From positions 36,002-100,001 of the forward strand of contig NZ_JAWLCI010000009.1 in NCBI RefSeq assembly GCF_041687215.1: a stretch of 64,000 bases of DNA. Direction: 5' to 3'. Source of the stretch: Mariniphaga sp041687215. GTDB lineage: Bacteria > Bacteroidota > Bacteroidia > Bacteroidales > Prolixibacteraceae. Position numbers and translations under genes: made by a program. Below, piece after piece: positions 1 through 8,714 of this stretch. How positions within the stretch are numbered: position 1 is the stretch's first letter; every line of letters begins with the position of its first letter. A model generated the notes under the pieces. It was given only the letters and a program-made list of their open reading frames with translations. It was not told the origin of the DNA and ran no database searches.

Positions 1-611
1 TAAAATCGGGCAAACGACTTCCTCTTTTAATCAGGCAGTCAAAAAAAGGAGGCTATGAATTTCTGGTTGTTGATAAAAGTAATTCGAAATCCGCTTTAAA
101 TATAGGTGAATTAGACAAGTTGATAGGCCACTCTTATTGCCCGGTTATGGCCATTCATAAAAATCATCCAATAACAAAGATTAAAAAAATAGTGATCCCT
201 GTTGATGTTACACAATCAACAAAAAAGAAATTGTTGTGGGCTACATATTTTGCTAAAAAATACCAAGCAAGAATCATCATCGTTTCTGCGCTGACGTTAA
301 ATCTCGATATTAAAAGAAGCCTGGTTTACAAAAATTCAGAAAAAATAAAATCCATACTTTCGAAACGGGGTATTGAATGTGAAGTGCAAATACTTCATAC
401 TCCCGGACAAAAAAAACATGAGGTAATTCTCAACTTTATTCAGGAAGAAAACCCGGATATGGTTATTATACGTACACATCAGGAATCGAACCTTAAAAAT
501 ACACGCATTGGCAACTTTGTATCGGAACTTGTACATAGCTGTAAAATACCTGTGTTTACGGTTAACAGCTTCATTCCGGCTATTCCCGACGATTTTGTGC
601 ACAGGTTGTAA
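1..611 (+). CDS. Universal stress protein, tandem UspA domains, 5' end outside the window
   Basis: The reading frame is open from the first bases of the window, so the gene is cut at its 5' end. The visible part begins in the last strand of a first Usp domain (GHSYCPVMAI resembles the usual end motif with CPV) and then holds a complete second domain that starts at KKIVIPVDVT and ends at SCKIPVFTVN. The repeated 'CPV/IPV' endings are what identify the two domains. The second domain has the alternating beta/alpha pattern of the family, but I do not see a clear G-2x-G-9x-G(S/T) ATP loop, so it may be of the non-ATP-binding kind. Usp proteins are cytosolic and act in stress survival. It lies 47 bases ahead of an aldolase gene on the same strand. 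Confidence 0.8.
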   Translation, partial: KSGKRLPLLIRQSKKGGYEFLVVDKSNSKSALNIGELDKLIGHSYCPVMAIHKNHPITKIKKIVIPVDVTQSTKKKLLWATYFAKKYQARIIIVSALTLNLDIKRSLVYKNSEKIKSILSKRGIECEVQILHTPGQKKHEVILNFIQEENPDMVIIRTHQESNLKNTRIGNFVSELVHSCKIPVFTVNSFIPAIPDDFVHRL

Positions 612-658
612 TTATACCTGATTATGGAATTAATAACGAAATTCTAAATTTTTAAAAG

Positions 659-1732
659 ATGGAAAATACAATAAATAGCATGGCAATGATTGAAAAATAT
701 CTGGGCCGTGAATCAGAAGACCTTTTGAATTACAAAGCTACGTGTATTCCCAAAGAGAGATTAACCGTTCCAGGCCCTGCAACACTGGATGAAGTTTTCG
801 GTATTTCAGACCGGAATGTGCAGGTATTAAAAAGTTTGTCTTCCCTTTATCACCACGGACGGCTTTCGGACACAGGTTATTTGTCTATTCTGCCCGTCGA
901 TCAGGGAATTGAGCATACGGCAGGCAGTTCGTTCGCACCCAATCCTGATTATTTTGATCCGGAAAATATTATCAAACTGGCCATTGAAGGCGGATGCAAC
1001 GGGGTGGTAACAACGTTTGGCGGCCTCTCGTTGCATGCCCGGAAATATGCGCACAAAATTCCTTTTATTGTAAAAATAAATCACAACGAACTGCTCACCT
1101 ACCCCAATAAATACGATCAGGTGATGTTTGGAAGCGTGGAAGAAGCGTGGAATCTTGGCGCGACAGCCGTGGGAGCCACCATCTATTTTGGATCGCAGGA
1201 ATCGAACCGGCAAATTGTTGAAGTGGCAGAAGCTTTCGAGCGGGCGCACGAACTGGGAATGGCAACGGTTTTATGGTGTTATACACGCAACAACAATTTT
1301 AAAACCAAAGAACAGGATTATCATACTGCAGCCGACCTCACCGGGCAGGCCAACCACTTGGGTGTTACCATCAAAGCCGACCTGATTAAACAAAAGTTGC
1401 CCGAAACCAACGGAGGTTTTACCGCCCTTAAGTTTGGCAAAACCCACCCCGATATGTATAAAAAGCTGACGTCGGAACATCCGGTTGACCTTTGCCGCTA
1501 CCAGGTGGCCAACTGCTACATGGGAAAAATCGGGTTAATCAATTCAGGTGGTGCTTCATCGGGTGCCGACGACTTTTCACTGGCTGTACGCACGGCTGTC
1601 ATCAACAAACGCGCCGGTGGTACAGGCCTTATTTCGGGAAGAAAAGCCTTTCAGCGGCCAATGGAAGAGGGCATCAAATTATTAAATCTCATTCAGGATG
1701 TTTACCTACATAAAGAAATAATGGTAGCCTGA
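659..1732 (+). CDS. fbaB: Fructose-bisphosphate aldolase, class I (DhnA/FbaB type)
   Basis: A 357-residue protein of the class I aldolase family found in bacteria and archaea, which cleaves fructose 1,6-bisphosphate to two triose phosphates through a Schiff base. The length fits the family (about 350). Typical stretches are ILPVDQGIEHT near residue 80, GCNGVVTTFGG, the central KADLIKQK segment likely to carry the Schiff-base lysine, and the phosphate-binding end INSGGASSGADD and GGTGLISGRKAF. It sits between a stress protein and a radical SAM gene and ends 14 bases before the latter, so co-transcription is possible. Confident on family; substrate range not visible from the sequence. Confidence 0.9.
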   Translation: MENTINSMAMIEKYLGRESEDLLNYKATCIPKERLTVPGPATLDEVFGISDRNVQVLKSLSSLYHHGRLSDTGYLSILPVDQGIEHTAGSSFAPNPDYFDPENIIKLAIEGGCNGVVTTFGGLSLHARKYAHKIPFIVKINHNELLTYPNKYDQVMFGSVEEAWNLGATAVGATIYFGSQESNRQIVEVAEAFERAHELGMATVLWCYTRNNNFKTKEQDYHTAADLTGQANHLGVTIKADLIKQKLPETNGGFTALKFGKTHPDMYKKLTSEHPVDLCRYQVANCYMGKIGLINSGGASSGADDFSLAVRTAVINKRAGGTGLISGRKAFQRPMEEGIKLLNLIQDVYLHKEIMVA

Positions 1733-1746
1733 AAATTTAAAATAGT

Positions 1747-2691
1747 ATGGAACGACGAGTTTTTGGACCGGTACCTTCACGCAGGTTGGGGAAAAGCCTG
1801 GGGGTGAATAATATTCCCTATAAAATATGTACCTATTCCTGCATTTATTGTCAGGTGGGAAAAGCAATTAAAATGCAAATTAACCGGCAGGAATTTTATA
1901 AGCCCGACGATCTAGTTGATGAAGCAAAAGAGTTGCTGAACCACATTCAAAATGAAAAGGATTACCCTGATTACATCACTATCGTTCCCGACGGGGAACC
2001 AACGCTGGACATCAATCTGGGCATTTTAATAGAGAAGCTTAAAATGTTGGGTGTTCCTGTTGCAGTTATTACCAATGCTTCGCTAGTCGATCAGCCCGAA
2101 GTGCAAAACGATCTGCTCAAAGCCGATTTTGTTTCTTTTAAGGCCGATTCTTTTTCCCCCGAAATCTGGAAAAAAATAAATATCCCGCATAAGCAACTCA
2201 ACCTTCAAAGAATAAAAGAAGGGATACATGTTTTCAGAAATTATTTCTCCGGGAAAATGGTTACAGAAACCATGCTGGTAAAAGGAGTAAACGTTTCACC
2301 TGAGGAATTAAAAAACACTGCCCGGATTATCGAAAGTTTTGAACCTGAAGTAGCCTACATTGCAATACCAACACGCCCGCCGGCGTTTAAAAAAGTTGAA
2401 CCACCGGATGAAAACACCGTGAATGCAGCTTACCATATTTTCAGGGAATACATTAAAAATGTGGAATTGTTAACGGGCTACGAAGGCAACGTTTTTGCTT
2501 CTGCAGGAAATTTCAGGGACGATTTGCTGAGCATCACGGCGGTACATCCCATGCGCGAAGATGCAGTTTTGGAGTTACTGGATAAAACAGACGGCAATAA
2601 AAATTCACTTGCTATACTTTTGCAGGAAAACCTGGTGGAAAAAGTTCAATACAGCGGACATTCCTATTATCTGAGAAAATTTACCAGGTGA
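1747..2691 (+). CDS. Radical SAM protein, COG0731-like
   Basis: A 314-residue radical SAM enzyme. The cluster-binding motif CTYSCIYCQVG (CxxxCxxC) lies at about residues 29-39, after the start FGPVPSRRLGKSLGVN that is characteristic of the COG0731 group distantly related to wyosine-synthesis enzymes. The TIVPDGEPTLD stretch corresponds to the SAM-binding GE motif. The C-terminal part after about residue 230 looks like a small winged-helix segment. The real substrate of these bacterial proteins is unknown and I do not assign one. It starts 14 bases after the aldolase stop. Confidence 0.75.
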   Translation: MERRVFGPVPSRRLGKSLGVNNIPYKICTYSCIYCQVGKAIKMQINRQEFYKPDDLVDEAKELLNHIQNEKDYPDYITIVPDGEPTLDINLGILIEKLKMLGVPVAVITNASLVDQPEVQNDLLKADFVSFKADSFSPEIWKKINIPHKQLNLQRIKEGIHVFRNYFSGKMVTETMLVKGVNVSPEELKNTARIIESFEPEVAYIAIPTRPPAFKKVEPPDENTVNAAYHIFREYIKNVELLTGYEGNVFASAGNFRDDLLSITAVHPMREDAVLELLDKTDGNKNSLAILLQENLVEKVQYSGHSYYLRKFTR

Positions 2692-2765
2692 ATTTCCCCG
2701 GGTACAACATTCGAAAAAAATACGGCTGTCCGAGCTAAAACAAATTCGCTGGTAAAACAATTCGT

Positions 2766-3524
2766 GTGAACGGAATTTCAGACATAATGATACAGGCAGC
2801 GGAACTGATAAAATATTCTGCACATACAGTTGTATTTACAGGTTCCGGCATATCGGTGGAAAGCGGCATTCCGCCTTTTCGCAGGGAAAATGGCTTATGG
2901 ACGAAATACGATCCCGGGTTCCTGGACATTAATTATTTTCACAAACACCCGGAAAAATCATGGCCGCTAATAAAAGAAATATTTTGCGATTACTATGGAA
3001 AAGTAAAACCCAATGCGGCCCATTTTTCTTTGGCGGCAATGGAAAAAACAGGATTATTACATTCCGTCATTACGCAGAACATCGACAACCTTCACCAGGA
3101 AGCCGGAAGCAGACTAGTATATGAACTTCACGGAAGCTGCAGGTATTTGGTTTGTGAAAAGTGTTTGAAAAAATATCCGGTTTCAGCAATCGATCTAGCC
3201 AAATTACCACCAGTGTGTTCGGTTTGCGGTGCTGTTCTAAAACCTGATTTTGTGTTTTTTGGCGAACCCCTTCAGGAGCCTGCTAACACTGATTCCTTAG
3301 CCGAAGTCAGGAATGCCCGGGTATTTTTACTCATCGGGACTTCCGGTGAAGTAATGCCATCATCGCTAATTCCGATTGAAGCCAAAAAGAACAAATCCCA
3401 AATAATTGAAATCAACACTGCTCCTTCAAACTATTCAACCACAATTACAGATATTTTCATCCAGGGAAAAGCTACAGAGATAATGGAAGAGTTATTATTT
3501 ATCCTCACCGGAATCGTATTGTAG
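2766..3524 (+). CDS. NAD-dependent protein deacylase, sirtuin family
   Basis: Sir2-family enzyme of about 245-252 residues that removes acyl groups from lysines using NAD+. Visible motifs: FTGSGISVESGIPPFR (the GAGxS NAD-binding loop, here GSGIS), TQNIDNLHQEAG, the catalytic histidine in ELHGS, and a four-cysteine zinc site with two CxxC pairs (CEKCLKKYP and CSVCGAVLKP). The frame can start at GTG 2766, but ATG 2787 gives a more usual N-terminus just ahead of the Rossmann strand; I cannot decide. It ends 22 bases from the convergent KaiC-like gene, with no clear terminator between them. Confidence 0.88.
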   Translation: MNGISDIMIQAAELIKYSAHTVVFTGSGISVESGIPPFRRENGLWTKYDPGFLDINYFHKHPEKSWPLIKEIFCDYYGKVKPNAAHFSLAAMEKTGLLHSVITQNIDNLHQEAGSRLVYELHGSCRYLVCEKCLKKYPVSAIDLAKLPPVCSVCGAVLKPDFVFFGEPLQEPANTDSLAEVRNARVFLLIGTSGEVMPSSLIPIEAKKNKSQIIEINTAPSNYSTTITDIFIQGKATEIMEELLFILTGIVL

Positions 3525-3546
3525 CAAAACGGGTTACCTCTTTTTT

Positions 3547-4305
3547 TTAAATTTTTCTAATCTCAGGAATCCTTGTCTTGCGGGTAGCCTCTGCAATTTC
3601 ATTGATTTCTTTAAGCAATTCAGCCGAAATAGGAACTTCAATTTCTTCATTTGAGAATTCAACGCCTTTCATCCGCTCAACTTTTAAAAAAAGTTTCATG
3701 GGTTTTTCCATTCGCGTAAACATCAGGTTGTCTGCCACTTCTTCCAGTGTTTTAATTTCATTGGCCATCGCACTGGTGCTGACTGCAAAAACATAAGTCC
3801 GGCTCTTGTCATATTGAAGGATGGATTTCAATTTTTCCAGAATGCTCCTTTTAAATGTTTTGGAAAATAGCAGCAGGTTTAATGCCGAGCCGAAAACCAT
3901 CGTTCCCAAATCGTTTTTATCGACCAAACTTTCAGCTTTTTCAATGGCTTCGTCCCATATATCCGGATTTATAACATTTGCTCTTACCGTATTTTCATTG
4001 ACAATTACACTTCGGTTGGTAAACGGTTCAAACTGAATGTATGCGATTTTTCCCTGGTAATTCTCCAGATGCATTCCGTAGAGTTTTTGTATGGCTATTC
4101 GCACCAGTTCACCGGAGGGATATTGCAAGGGTACCCCGATTAACGAACCGCCGGCTTTTAACCACGCATCAACAAAAGCAAACTCAACCAACGGTTTACC
4201 GGTGCCTCCCGGGCCGCTGATTAAAGTCGATGAGGGAATGAGGATTCCTTCAGGTAACAATTCTTCAAACCAGGGAATATTGGTTCTTAATTTTTTCATC
4301 ATCAT
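3547..4305 (-). CDS. KaiC/RecA-superfamily ATPase-like protein with atypical Walker A
   Basis: A protein of about 252 residues if started at the cluster of three ATG codons at 4297-4305; a longer frame to 4368 would run through the upstream gene's end and has a poor, basic N-terminus. The start resembles KaiC/RadA-type proteins (IPWFEELLPEGI, then SGPGGTGKP). The P-loop ends in GKP where active ATPases have GKT or GKS, so nucleotide hydrolysis may be altered. The remainder follows the RecA fold (MVFGSALNLLLF as a Walker-B-like strand). It begins 17 bases after the AmrS-like gene and is the last gene of that run. Function unknown. Confidence 0.6.
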   Translation of the reverse strand: MMMKKLRTNIPWFEELLPEGILIPSSTLISGPGGTGKPLVEFAFVDAWLKAGGSLIGVPLQYPSGELVRIAIQKLYGMHLENYQGKIAYIQFEPFTNRSVIVNENTVRANVINPDIWDEAIEKAESLVDKNDLGTMVFGSALNLLLFSKTFKRSILEKLKSILQYDKSRTYVFAVSTSAMANEIKTLEEVADNLMFTRMEKPMKLFLKVERMKGVEFSNEEIEVPISAELLKEINEIAEATRKTRIPEIRKI

Positions 4306-4322
4306 CTTAATTTTAAAAATTT

Positions 4323-5336
4323 TTATCCTAATCCTACTCCGGATATTTGTGCTCCGCAATTTGGACAACGGCCGTTTTGAATTTTATTTTTCAATATTCC
4401 AAATTCCATGCGGTTAATCAATACTTTTCCGCATGCAGGACATCTTGTTGCATCTCTGTTTGATGCAACATTTCCAATATAAACGTACTTGAGTCCTGCC
4501 TCAAATCCGGTTGCCTCTGCCAACTGTAAAGTATTTAAATGTGTGGCAGGCACTTCTTCCATTTTCCAGGCGGGGAAGAACCTGCTGATATGCCAGGGAA
4601 CATCTGTTCCCAGTTCTTCTGCCATAAAATTGGCCATATCGCGAATTTCTTCCGGATCATCATTAATTCCCGGAATAATTAAACTGGTAACCTCGAGCCA
4701 GACTCCCATTTCCTTTATTTTTTTCAGGTTATCCAGCACCGGCTGCAAACTTCCGCCAATAATCCTCCGGTACGTTTCATCCCGAAATGCTTTAAGATCG
4801 ATATTGGCAGCATCGAGATACGGGCCTATCATCTCCAGCATTTCATAAGTCATATATCCGTTTGAAACATAAATGTTTTTAAGTCCTTCTTTATGCGCCA
4901 TGACGGCTACATCAAAGCTGTATTCAAAAAAAATTGCAGGTTCGGTGTAAGTATGGGCAATGCTTGTGCAACCGGAGTATTTGGCATTCGAAACGATTTG
5001 CTCCGGTGTTATTTTTTGCCCCATTTCCAAAATCCTTTCATTGGAAACCTGGGATATTTCCCAATTCTGACAGAACTTGCAGTGAAAGTTACATCCGGGG
5101 GTGGCGAAAGAATAAGCTTTGGTGCCGGGGTAAAAATGGTATAATGGTTTTTTTTCAACCGGATCGATATGCTGCGCAATGGCACGGCCATATACGTTTG
5201 TATAAAGTTTACCGTCAACATTTTCCCTGACCTTGCAAATCCCTGATTTCCCGGGGTGAATCACACACCGGTGGGCACAAAGGTTACATTGAATATTTTC
5301 CTTTTCAAGTTTCTGATATAAAACCGCTTCCTTCAT
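4323..5336 (-). CDS. amrS: AmmeMemoRadiSam-type radical SAM enzyme (AmrS-like)
   Basis: Radical SAM protein of 337 residues from the chosen start. ATG 5336 is preceded by GGGAGG seven bases upstream and starts MKEAVLYQKLE, whereas the longer frame to 5396 lacks such a site. The protein has an N-terminal cysteine set (CNLCAHRC with a later GICKV), the radical SAM motif CNFHCKFCQN, then a TIM-barrel with IDLKAFRDETY and PGINDDPEE. A C-terminal zinc-ribbon-like pair (CPACGKV and CPNCGAQ) is present. The AmrS family is named from its association with Memo and AMMECR1 proteins, but neither partner is next to it here. Reaction not known from sequence. Confidence 0.8.
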   Translation of the reverse strand: MKEAVLYQKLEKENIQCNLCAHRCVIHPGKSGICKVRENVDGKLYTNVYGRAIAQHIDPVEKKPLYHFYPGTKAYSFATPGCNFHCKFCQNWEISQVSNERILEMGQKITPEQIVSNAKYSGCTSIAHTYTEPAIFFEYSFDVAVMAHKEGLKNIYVSNGYMTYEMLEMIGPYLDAANIDLKAFRDETYRRIIGGSLQPVLDNLKKIKEMGVWLEVTSLIIPGINDDPEEIRDMANFMAEELGTDVPWHISRFFPAWKMEEVPATHLNTLQLAEATGFEAGLKYVYIGNVASNRDATRCPACGKVLINRMEFGILKNKIQNGRCPNCGAQISGVGLG

Positions 5337-5408
5337 AAAACCTCCCACATTTTTTTCAGGATATTTTTTGGTCTCAGCTCTGATTTTCCCCGGCACAATG
5401 CCTGTTCT

Positions 5409-6086
5409 TTAAGCATTTCGGGAGCCGAATAGCCGGGTTCCGATCCTCACTATATTTGCACCTTCGTTGAGTGCAATTTGGTAACTGTTGCTCATGCCCA
5501 TCGAGAGGTAACGCATTTTAACATGGGGAATTTTGAGCTTTTTGATTTGTTCAAACAGGGTTTTAGTGATTTTAAAATAAGGCCTGGCATCTTCCGGGTT
5601 TCCAAAACGTGGCCCTATAGTCATTAAGCCCAGTATTTCCAAATTGCTTAAATCCTTTATTTGCTGGATCAGTGCTATGGCATCTTCAGGCAGTACACCG
5701 GTTTTGTTCGATTCTTTCCCGCTGTTGATTTCAATGAGCACCGGCATAACTTTTTTCAGTTTGGCGCACTCTTTATTTACCTCTCTGGCAAGCCTGACTG
5801 AATCAATGGTTTCAATCACATCGAAAAGCTGTACAGCTTTTTTTACCTTGTTGCGCTGTAGGTGCCCAATCATGTGCCATTTTACCGGTTCATCGATGGT
5901 TTGTCTCAGAAATTCGGCTTCCTGTACATAATTGTAGCCAACAATTTGAATACCTGCTTTTATGGCGGCTTTTACTTCTTCCGGTAATCTTGTTTTTGCC
6001 GCAGCAACAAGCAACACCTCCGGAGGCAAATTTTGCAGAATTCCGGTCACATTCTTTCGAATGGTATCCAAAGCCAATTCATCCAT
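5409..6086 (-). CDS. YggS/PROSC family pyridoxal phosphate homeostasis protein
   Basis: 225-residue PLP-binding protein without known catalytic activity; the family buffers pyridoxal phosphate and affects amino-acid and keto-acid pools. The barrel start VLLVAAAKTR carries the PLP lysine (K31), and WHMIGHLQRNK, VLIEINSGKESNKTG, GLMTIG, and YLSMGMSNSYQIAL followed by GANIVRIGTRLFG are the standard family motifs. It is the third gene of a minus-strand run after the cupin and ferredoxin genes, 64 bases downstream of the ferredoxin. Confidence 0.92.
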   Translation of the reverse strand: MDELALDTIRKNVTGILQNLPPEVLLVAAAKTRLPEEVKAAIKAGIQIVGYNYVQEAEFLRQTIDEPVKWHMIGHLQRNKVKKAVQLFDVIETIDSVRLAREVNKECAKLKKVMPVLIEINSGKESNKTGVLPEDAIALIQQIKDLSNLEILGLMTIGPRFGNPEDARPYFKITKTLFEQIKKLKIPHVKMRYLSMGMSNSYQIALNEGANIVRIGTRLFGSRNA

Positions 6087-6150
6087 TTATTCAATTTTTA
6101 ACCGATTCCGCGCTATTTTAACGGAATCATTACCAACAACTTTAATCGAA

Positions 6151-6399
6151 TCACTCGCCGTGGAGCTGTCTCTTTTTTGCGAGCAATTCATCGTGACTCT
6201 CGCTATGGTCCGGATCGAGAACAATGGCATCTACCGGACATACCTCAACACATTGCGGCTCATCAAAAAAACCGACACACTCGGTGCACTTATCCGGATT
6301 AATTACATAATAAAAATCGCCTTCCGAAATGGCGTTATTCGGACATTCACTTACACATGCACCACAAGAGATACATTCCTCAGTAATCATCATTGCCAT
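6151..6399 (-). CDS. YfhL-type 2[4Fe-4S] ferredoxin
   Basis: 82-residue small electron carrier. First cluster motif CISCGACVSEC followed by P; second CTECVGFFDEPQCVEVCP with the insertion of several residues typical of YfhL/Allochromatium-type ferredoxins, and a short acidic/basic C-terminal extension. The start is fixed by AGGAGG seven bases before ATG 6399. It lies 21 bases after the cupin stop, so the two are probably on one transcript. Confidence 0.9.
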   Translation of the reverse strand: MAMMITEECISCGACVSECPNNAISEGDFYYVINPDKCTECVGFFDEPQCVEVCPVDAIVLDPDHSESHDELLAKKRQLHGE

Positions 6400-6420
6400 G
6401 ACTTGCCTCCTTTCGTGTTA

Positions 6421-6747
6421 TTAGTTTTTCGGTAAATAAGGATCCCAAACAACGAGTACCAAAGCGCCTTTTTCCGATTCAAAAGGCCCGTGGTTTTCAT
6501 GTGCGCTGAAAACCTGGTAGTCGCCTTCGTGGTAAACCTTTCCTTCGCTTTTATATTCTCCTTTCAGAATAAAATGCTGCTCGGTAGTCACATGTGTGTG
6601 ATCGGCCATGTGGAAATTTTCGGGCAACCTGAGTAGAATTGTTTTTTTACCGTCTTCGTCACGCAATGTTTTCTTTTCCGCACCGCTTCCATATTCCGAA
6701 GCTTCCTCCCAATGGGCTTCGTTGTACAAATTCATTTGTGCTTTCAT
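6421..6747 (-). CDS. Small cupin-domain protein
   Basis: 108-residue single-domain cupin. ATG 6747 is preferred over the longer frame to 6843 because AGGAGG lies just upstream and the extra N-terminus is not protein-like. Cupin motif 1 is seen around HMADHTHVTTEQHFILKGE (metal-binding histidines and glutamate) and motif 2 around GDYQVFSAHENHGPF. The family has many roles, from sugar epimerases to regulators; the small size suggests an anti-sigma (ChrR-like) or metal-binding detoxification domain, which is a guess. First gene of the minus-strand run 6747-3547. Confidence 0.75.
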   Translation of the reverse strand: MKAQMNLYNEAHWEEASEYGSGAEKKTLRDEDGKKTILLRLPENFHMADHTHVTTEQHFILKGEYKSEGKVYHEGDYQVFSAHENHGPFESEKGALVLVVWDPYLPKN

Positions 6748-6861
6748 TTTATGGTCCTCCTTTAAATTACATCTAAATATAATAAACATATTCTCATTAT
6801 ACAATGATTTATTTAGATTAATTTCAGATAAAAAATTACACATAAAGAAAAGATTGTTTTG

Positions 6862-6869
6862 TAAATTTG
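6862..6869 (+). promoter_or_regulatory. Putative -7 box TAAATTTG upstream of the methyltransferase gene
   Basis: The octamer fits the Bacteroidota -7 consensus TAnnTTTG and lies about 66 bases before ATG 6935. A matching TTTG element 19-21 bases upstream is not evident, so this is a weak prediction. Confidence 0.35.
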
Positions 6870-6934
6870 TTTGAAGAAATGATAAAAGTAAATTTTAAGA
6901 TTTATCTTTTACTGAAATTGAAATTTAGCATTTT

Positions 6935-7600
6935 ATGAAAACAAAAAACACCCGAAATATTTTTCTGACTCCTGAAATTGCATCGGAATATGATGCCTAT
7001 TACCAAACAGAAACGGGGAAATTAGTTGACAAAATTGAAAAAGAAATTATTTCTGGTTATTTAAGAAATCTTCCCAAAACGAACTGGCTGGAATTGGGGT
7101 TTGGTACCGGCCACTGGACAGAATTTTTCAGTGAAAACGGATTACAACTTACTGCCGTGGATAACTCGCAAGCGATGCTGAAAATCGCCCGTTCGAAAAA
7201 TATGGAAAATGTTGAGTTTTTGCAAGCCGACGCTGCCCGACTGCCTTTTCCCGATGATCATTTTTCAGGAATTATCTCGATTACGATGCTCGAGTTTGTG
7301 GACGATCTGGGACTGGTTTTAAATGAAATCGACCGTGTTTTGAAACCGGGAGGAACACTTGTACTGGGCTGCCTGAATGCACTTTCGGAACCAGGTAAAA
7401 ATAAAAACAATGATCCGGTGTTTCAACATGCACACTTTTTTACACCGAACGAAATTATTGAAATGCTCTCCCGTTTTGGGAGCCCACGGTTATCGGCAGG
7501 CGTGTATTTTTCCCTTGGATTTGAGATACTTGATGGAACCGAAAAACAATCAACCGCTGAGCCCGCATTTATTGCGGCATCGGTAGAAAAACAAAAATAA
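6935..7600 (+). CDS. Class I SAM-dependent methyltransferase
   Basis: 221-residue Rossmann-fold methyltransferase. Motif I is LELGFGTGHWTEFF, motif II the acidic VDNS end of the second strand, then FLQADAARLPFPDDHFSGI (motifs post-I/II) and LKPGGTLVLG (motif III). This layout is the UbiE/Methyltransf_11 type; the substrate is not predictable. It leads a compact plus-strand group with a YkoF-like gene (5 bases later) and a corrinoid adenosyltransferase. Confidence 0.8.
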   Translation: MKTKNTRNIFLTPEIASEYDAYYQTETGKLVDKIEKEIISGYLRNLPKTNWLELGFGTGHWTEFFSENGLQLTAVDNSQAMLKIARSKNMENVEFLQADAARLPFPDDHFSGIISITMLEFVDDLGLVLNEIDRVLKPGGTLVLGCLNALSEPGKNKNNDPVFQHAHFFTPNEIIEMLSRFGSPRLSAGVYFSLGFEILDGTEKQSTAEPAFIAASVEKQK

Positions 7601-7605
7601 AAGCC

Positions 7606-7857
7606 ATGGAAATAACTGTTGAAATTGGTTACTATCCGTTAATGGATAATTATGAAAAGCCTGTTGAACACTTCATCGAAAAACTGGTCGAAAACAAAAA
7701 AATCACCCTTGAAAGCGGGACGATGAGCAGTCTCCTGACCGGCAGTTACGAGGATGTGATGGAACTGCTGAACCGGCAACTCAAACCATTCTTAGAAAAA
7801 TATCCCTCGGTTTTTACCCTGAAAATTTCCAGCGCTTGTAAAACCTGTAAAACGTAA
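7606..7857 (+). CDS. YkoF/MTH1187-like small protein
   Basis: 83-residue single ferredoxin-like domain resembling the YkoF/MTH1187 thiamine-binding group: EITVEIGYYPLMDNY at the start, then GTMSSLLTGSYEDVMELL. The C-terminus SSACKTCKT carries a CxxC pair not expected in the thiamine-binding proteins; it could bind metal. Stop is 4 bases before the next start, suggesting translational coupling with the adenosyltransferase gene. Confidence 0.55.
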   Translation: MEITVEIGYYPLMDNYEKPVEHFIEKLVENKKITLESGTMSSLLTGSYEDVMELLNRQLKPFLEKYPSVFTLKISSACKTCKT

Positions 7858-7861
7858 AATT

Positions 7862-8383
7862 ATGGCATCAAAAGGATACATTCAGGTTTACACCGGAAAC
7901 GGAAAAGGAAAAACAACGGCAGCACTGGGCCTGGCTTTGCGAGCCGTGGGTGCCGGCAAAAAAGTGTTTTTCGCGCAGTTTATCAAAGGGAAACCGTATT
8001 CTGAGATAGAAGCCATTGAAAAATTTGTCCCTGAAATTACAATCAAACAGTATGGGCTGGGATGTTTTATTGTGGAAAAACCTACCGAGGCCGACATTCA
8101 GGCTGCGCGAAAAGGACTTGCAGAAGTGGCTGGAATTTTAAAATCAGGAGACTTCCATTTGGTGATTCTGGATGAAGTTAACATCGCACTCTACTACCAA
8201 CTTTTTTCTATCGATGATTTTTTGGATGTTTTGAAAAAGAAAAACCCGGAAACCGAAGTGGTGGTTACCGGCCGTTACGCCCCTCCGGAACTAATCGAAA
8301 TGGCCGACCTGGTTACCGAAATGCAAGAGGTAAAACATTACTACACCAAAGGAATTGAGGCAAGAAAAGGGATTGAGTTTTAG
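7862..8383 (+). CDS. cobO: Corrinoid (cobinamide/cob(I)yrinic acid) adenosyltransferase, CobA/BtuR type
   Basis: 173-residue enzyme that adds the 5'-deoxyadenosyl group to the corrin cobalt using ATP. The N-terminal P-loop is YTGNGKGKTTAALG, followed by FAQFIKGKPYSE, the VILDEVNIAL strand and VVVTGRYAPPELIEMADLVTEM, all family hallmarks. Length is typical (about 170-195). No other cobalamin-synthesis gene is adjacent, so it may serve salvage. No room for a riboswitch lies directly ahead of it. Confidence 0.92.
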   Translation: MASKGYIQVYTGNGKGKTTAALGLALRAVGAGKKVFFAQFIKGKPYSEIEAIEKFVPEITIKQYGLGCFIVEKPTEADIQAARKGLAEVAGILKSGDFHLVILDEVNIALYYQLFSIDDFLDVLKKKNPETEVVVTGRYAPPELIEMADLVTEMQEVKHYYTKGIEARKGIEF

Positions 8384-8714
8384 TGTCAGGTCAGACGCTT
8401 GTTATTCGATGGTGTCACTTCGAGTGCACACCCAATTTTATTGGGAATAATGAGAAAATGACAGAGAAGCCGAAACAAGTTCGGCATGACGTTCTAAGTT
8501 TATTCGCATTTTTATTAAAGTACGTCACCCTGAACTTCCTGCCCGACGTTCAGGCGGGGTTTCAGGGTCTGCTATTAAATCTGTCATTGGCAACCTGAGG
8601 CACGAAGGTGAGCCCGCCTGAATGAATTCGTCTGGCAGGAAATCTGTTTCAAATTCAGAGATTTCTCATTGTAAACTCGTTGAAACGACATTTCATGACA
8701 AACTTGAAATCTTT
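8384..8714. repeat. Intergenic repeat-rich stretch with near-inverted copies
   Basis: No gene is visible in this 331-base gap. It contains two related segments in opposite orientation, 8536-8559 and 8612-8642, sharing TTCCTGCC..GACG and TTCAGGCGGG cores, and several GTCA-plus-CTGA/TTCGAG words of the kind scattered between Bacteroidota genes. It looks like a decayed palindromic intergenic element rather than a regulatory region. Confidence 0.5.

Noticed and set aside
7601..7861. Cobalamin riboswitch ahead of the corrinoid adenosyltransferase
   Set aside because: The gene follows its neighbour by 4 bases and no B12-box-like sequence is visible.
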